Positions 61,102-64,000 of a stretch of DNA of 64,000 nucleotides are shown piece by piece. The position numbers and the translations under genes are program-made. Source of the DNA: Nitrososphaerota archaeon (lineage in GTDB: Archaea > Thermoproteota > Nitrososphaeria > Nitrososphaerales > Nitrosopumilaceae); assembly GCA_013288545.1 (NCBI GenBank), contig JABDBR010000003.1:1-64000 (forward strand), given 5' to 3'. A model generated the notes under the pieces. It saw only the letters and a list, made by a program, of their open reading frames with translations. It had not been told where the DNA came from and did not search any database. Every line of letters starts with the position of its first letter. The stretch's first letter is position 1.

Positions 61102-61752
61102 TTAGCTTGTATCCATTGTAGTTTTTGTAACTCGCATTATGATACCACTAAAGGCAGCAGAGGAAAGGAAGTACCATGCCCAAAAGTACAACTCGTTTAC
61201 ATGATGGCATACACTTGGATGACCCGCAAGTTGAGATTCTGCCACTTTGGCTGCAGTACATGTTAATTCGAAAAATCCTCCAGGGATAAAGTTCAGAGAG
61301 ATTGGAGATATTGCAACCGTATATGAAAACAACGGAGGAAGTACAAAATAGAATACCAGAATCAATGGAAGAAATGTTATCATCATTGGCCTCATATTCA
61401 TCTGCATTACCTCCATGTTCATCTTGTTCATGTATGCAGATTTTTTGTTGAGCTCATCTGTCTTTGCTTGATCTTTTGATTTGAAGGCAGCCATTCTTTC
61501 CTTTTGCCAGGCCCTTGTTTCCTTGAGGAGTCTTTTCAGTTTTTCTTGGTCAACCATCTTTCTTTTTATCAGTGCATTAAGCAGGTTGAGGCCCACAGAT
61601 ATGCTCATTATACCAAAAGCAGAGGCAATCATTCCTTTCACGAGCGGATTTGCACTTCCTAGAGGTCCCTTGCTTAGGCCAGGAATCTGGAGTGCCAGAG
61701 AATTTATGAAATCAAAAAATATGCTATGTTCCATTGTTATACCCCATTGCAT
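61102..61752 (-). CDS. DUF106 membrane insertase (EMC3/YidC-like)
   Basis: 216 residues with three to four membrane spans. A cytoplasmic coiled coil (about 75-125, RLLKETRAWQKERMAAFKSKDQAKTDEL) sits between spans 1 and 2, and MNMRPMMITFLPLILVFYFVLP follows. The archaeal Oxa1/YidC-family insertase, in its normal place after SecY and AdkA. Confidence 0.9.
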   Translation of the reverse strand: MQWGITMEHSIFFDFINSLALQIPGLSKGPLGSANPLVKGMIASAFGIMSISVGLNLLNALIKRKMVDQEKLKRLLKETRAWQKERMAAFKSKDQAKTDELNKKSAYMNKMNMEVMQMNMRPMMITFLPLILVFYFVLPPLFSYTVAISPISLNFIPGGFFELTCTAAKVAESQLAGHPSVCHHVNELYFWAWYFLSSAAFSGIIMRVTKTTMDTS

Positions 61753-62323
61753 TTATGATGCCGCGTGCCGCTTCATCAACCTTACCTTCTGTATTAAGAA
61801 CCATCTTGATTGGAGAACCACAAAGTATTGAACAAGTAGAAAGCATTGCACTGGTTACATCGAGTTCCTTTTTTATCGCATCAATTGATACAATGTCTCT
61901 AGTTCTGCTAGTATCAGTCATTCTACGATTATAGATCTCTTCAGGTCGTGCTGTAATCATGATAAAACTATCAGGCTCTAGAATTTCTAAAACATTATGC
62001 GGTAGTCCAGGGTAAAAGCCCTCCTTTGTAGAAATGAATGCATGAGTATCCACAATTACCACATCATCAGAAATGGAAGATATGGTTTTTGCAGCCATGG
62101 ATTGCAATTCTTTTTGCTGTTTGACAGAAAGTTTTCTTAGGTCATCTCTATTTTGCACTCCTTTCTTTTTTGCTTCATCAAACATGACTGTTCCAAAAAT
62201 TGATACACTGACCTTGATGCTTTTCTCTTTTAGTAACTCTACTACGCGTGAGACCACAGTAGTTTTTCCAACACCTGGAATTCCTACAATTATGATGCGC
62301 TTACTTTCTGCCAAGCAATGCAC
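61724..62323 (-). CDS. adkA: archaeal adenylate kinase AdkA
   Basis: 199 residues. P-loop GIPGVGKTTVVSRV near the N-terminus and VIVDTHAFI Walker-B-like segment; the trimeric archaeal type. Overlaps SecY by 23 bp and DUF106 by 29 bp. Confidence 0.93.
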   Translation of the reverse strand: MHCLAESKRIIIVGIPGVGKTTVVSRVVELLKEKSIKVSVSIFGTVMFDEAKKKGVQNRDDLRKLSVKQQKELQSMAAKTISSISDDVVIVDTHAFISTKEGFYPGLPHNVLEILEPDSFIMITARPEEIYNRRMTDTSRTRDIVSIDAIKKELDVTSAMLSTCSILCGSPIKMVLNTEGKVDEAARGIINAMGYNNGT

Positions 62324-63740
62324 CCAGGGTAGGCATTACTTCTTCGACTCGTTCTCGAACAAGTAAATTGTAATAGTTAATCAAGATATCAACTGTCAAC
62401 AACATTCCTGTCCCTGATCCAAATGTTCCCAGTACATCAGATGTACCAGCTAACAATCCCAGTATGATAGAACCAATTATCGTAACAGATGGAATGTATT
62501 TTTGGAGTAGGTTTTCAACAGGTTGGTTTGAACGTCTGAAACCAGGTATCTGCACTTCAGCATCAAGCAAGTTTTTAGCTGCGCTCTTTGCAGAAAGTCC
62601 TCCAAGCTCAATCCACAATCTACCAAACAGAACTACGATTCCCACCATGAACAAGATATACAAAACTGCCCTGGTTGGATCTAGTGCAACTATGTCAAGG
62701 CCACGCGGTGCCGTAACATAATACAGTATACCTCCGGTAGGAGTGGAAGGCGAGGTTGGATCAAACATTCCCAAGAAATTCAGGAATGGGTTTGCATTTC
62801 GCGGATTAAAGTTAGCCCACATGATTTGACCAACAAAGACTGCGTTTGCAGTAAGAGCAGAAGCCAAAATTACTGGAATGTTGGATACGTACATCAACTT
62901 GATTGGGTATACTGCAGAGAATCCCCTGTATTTTGTGGATACGATTGGTATCTCCACCTTGATTCCCTGAGTGTAGACTAGAATCAGCAAGACTCCAGCC
63001 GTTATGAACAGGCCAAATATGCCAGGTAGCTGGTTAGACCGGAAAAAGAGATTAGTAAAATCATGATGTAGCGCACCGTGTATAATATTTGCAAATACAC
63101 CTACTGGACCTCCGTCTCCGGCTGGCACTGGACTGAATAAACTCCAAATTACTTGCTGGGCAACACCTGCTGCGATAAACAAACTAATTCCACTTCCAAG
63201 TCCCCATCCCTTTTGGACCAATTCATCCAATAACATGATTATAACTGATGCACCAATTAGTTGGCCTATCAGAATGAAGATAGCTTCATGGTTTGGCATC
63301 CTTGGCCCATAAACTGCCATTCCATACAAAGAAGATTCTGCAATGATTACGATGTACGTGACAATCTTGGTTGCTGTTTGGTATAGCTCTCTGTCCTCTG
63401 GTTTCTTAAAATCAAGATGAAAAATCTCAGAACCTTTTAGAAGCTGCATCAAAAGTCCAGCAGTAACAATTGGTCCGATTCCAAGTTCGATTAAGGTACC
63501 TTGTTGTGATGCAAAAATTACTCTGGCAAATGCAAGAAAATCAAAAGATGGTGTTGATGCTCCATAGAGAGGAGTCTGTCCCATTATCATGTAAATGAAT
63601 AATGCAATTCCACACCACATCAAACGGACTTGGAGCGGTATCTTCTTTTTTGGCTTGGGTACTTGAGGAATGTAGACTTCGGCTTTTGAAATTATAGTTT
63701 TTAGAAAACCGGCAGAGGATGTACCTTCTTCTGCTGTCAC
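62301..63740 (-). CDS. secY: protein translocase subunit SecY
   Basis: 479 residues, ten membrane spans. Plug and lateral-gate regions are recognisable: PLYGASTPSFDFLAF, GTLIELGIGPIVTAGLLMQLL and FGRLWIELGGLSAKSAAKNLLDAEVQIPGFRRS. Overlaps L15 by 4 bp. Confidence 0.97.
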   Translation of the reverse strand: MTAEEGTSSAGFLKTIISKAEVYIPQVPKPKKKIPLQVRLMWCGIALFIYMIMGQTPLYGASTPSFDFLAFARVIFASQQGTLIELGIGPIVTAGLLMQLLKGSEIFHLDFKKPEDRELYQTATKIVTYIVIIAESSLYGMAVYGPRMPNHEAIFILIGQLIGASVIIMLLDELVQKGWGLGSGISLFIAAGVAQQVIWSLFSPVPAGDGGPVGVFANIIHGALHHDFTNLFFRSNQLPGIFGLFITAGVLLILVYTQGIKVEIPIVSTKYRGFSAVYPIKLMYVSNIPVILASALTANAVFVGQIMWANFNPRNANPFLNFLGMFDPTSPSTPTGGILYYVTAPRGLDIVALDPTRAVLYILFMVGIVVLFGRLWIELGGLSAKSAAKNLLDAEVQIPGFRRSNQPVENLLQKYIPSVTIIGSIILGLLAGTSDVLGTFGSGTGMLLTVDILINYYNLLVRERVEEVMPTLGALLGRK

Positions 63741-64000
63741 GCTACTGCTTGCACCTCTCCACCAGATTGTTTTACTTTTTCTTCGGCGGAAGCAGAGAAT
63801 TTTTCCACCTTAACAACATAAGCATTTTCAGTCTGTCCTCCTCCTAACAGTTTGTCATAGCCTAGTGCAGCAAGGTCTATCAGCTTCTTTCCACCGTCCT
63901 GTTTTCCGTATTTAGCATAGATATCATCCAAGTCTCTTACGCTGGTCCATTTACGGACAAGATTTGGATGTGGCGGATGAGTGGAATCATGACCAAAGTG
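63737..64000 (-). CDS. rpl15: ribosomal protein L15 (uL15), C-terminal part (cut by window edge)
   Basis: The frame is open to the last base; the visible 88 codons read HPNLVRKWTSVRDLDDIYAKYG and then the L15 end LGGGQTENAYVVKVEKFSASAEEKVKQ. The 5' part lies beyond the window. Precedes SecY in the spc-type string. Confidence 0.85.
   Translation of the reverse strand, partial: HFGHDSTHPPHPNLVRKWTSVRDLDDIYAKYGKQDGGKKLIDLAALGYDKLLGGGQTENAYVVKVEKFSASAEEKVKQSGGEVQAVA

Noticed and set aside
1-64000. CRISPR arrays, complete insertion sequences, prophage
   Set aside because: No regularly spaced repeats, no full transposase with terminal repeats and no phage structural genes were seen.

Overview
The window is a 64 kb piece of an AT-rich archaeal chromosome, almost certainly from an ammonia-oxidising thaumarchaeon (Nitrososphaeria, probably the Nitrosopumilus/Nitrosotenuis/Nitrosotalea side). 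The evidence is archaeal information-processing genes (group II chaperonin, exosome Rrp4/41/42, SBDS, Nob1, Cbf5, XPF nuclease, archaeal RNA polymerase D, L10e/L18e/L37Ae), TATA-box promoters about 25 bp before start codons, a PEFG-type C-terminal sorting signal, a fused 2-oxoacid:ferredoxin oxidoreductase and a urease with a DUR3-like urea transporter. Species cannot be told from the window.

Region 1 (1-16 kb) is a nitrogen-acquisition island. ureEFGD and ureABC diverge from one short promoter region that holds a perfect 9-bp inverted repeat. Downstream of ureD lies a divergent thermosome subunit with a histidine-rich tail. Then come small conserved genes, a ParB-like protein, a Usp protein behind an SSS/DUR3 urea transporter, and a long ureohydrolase (agmatinase/arginase/guanidinase family) whose stop codon overlaps the start of a protein that is visibly a urease gamma-subunit paralogue. 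Four copies of a GTTCGA-N3-TCGAAC-like palindrome lie only in this part: beside the urease operon end, the parB end, the urea transporter promoter and the ureohydrolase promoter. Together these suggest a coordinated urea/guanidino-nitrogen regulon, or alternatively ParB-binding sites.

Region 2 (16-34 kb) is mostly thaumarchaeal accessory genes: secreted proteins with a shared module (one with a degenerate cupredoxin domain and PEFG signal), several tiny Cys-rich proteins including a metallothionein-like one, tRNA-Glu and tRNA-Gly, a tRNA-splicing endonuclease-like protein, an AAA ATPase/winged-helix pair, a clear C/D box sRNA, MsrB, a GT2 polysaccharide synthase, a large ferredoxin, rhodanese, NAD kinase and Nob1.

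Region 3 (34-46 kb) is core: XPF, the exosome/prefoldin/KEOPS/L37Ae/SBDS string on the minus strand, the divergent RpoD-L18e-L13-S9 string, then two different complete aconitase-family isomerases (leuC/leuD and a second archaeal pair) and cofE.

Region 4 (46-64 kb) has a stand-alone response regulator, the 2-oxoacid:ferredoxin oxidoreductase, two dehydrogenase/oxidase genes, a large repeat-bearing secreted protein, an intron-containing tRNA-Ser, an arsenic locus (arsR divergent from arsC and an aquaporin), and the end of the spc-type ribosomal string (L15-SecY-AdkA-DUF106-Cmk-Cbf5).
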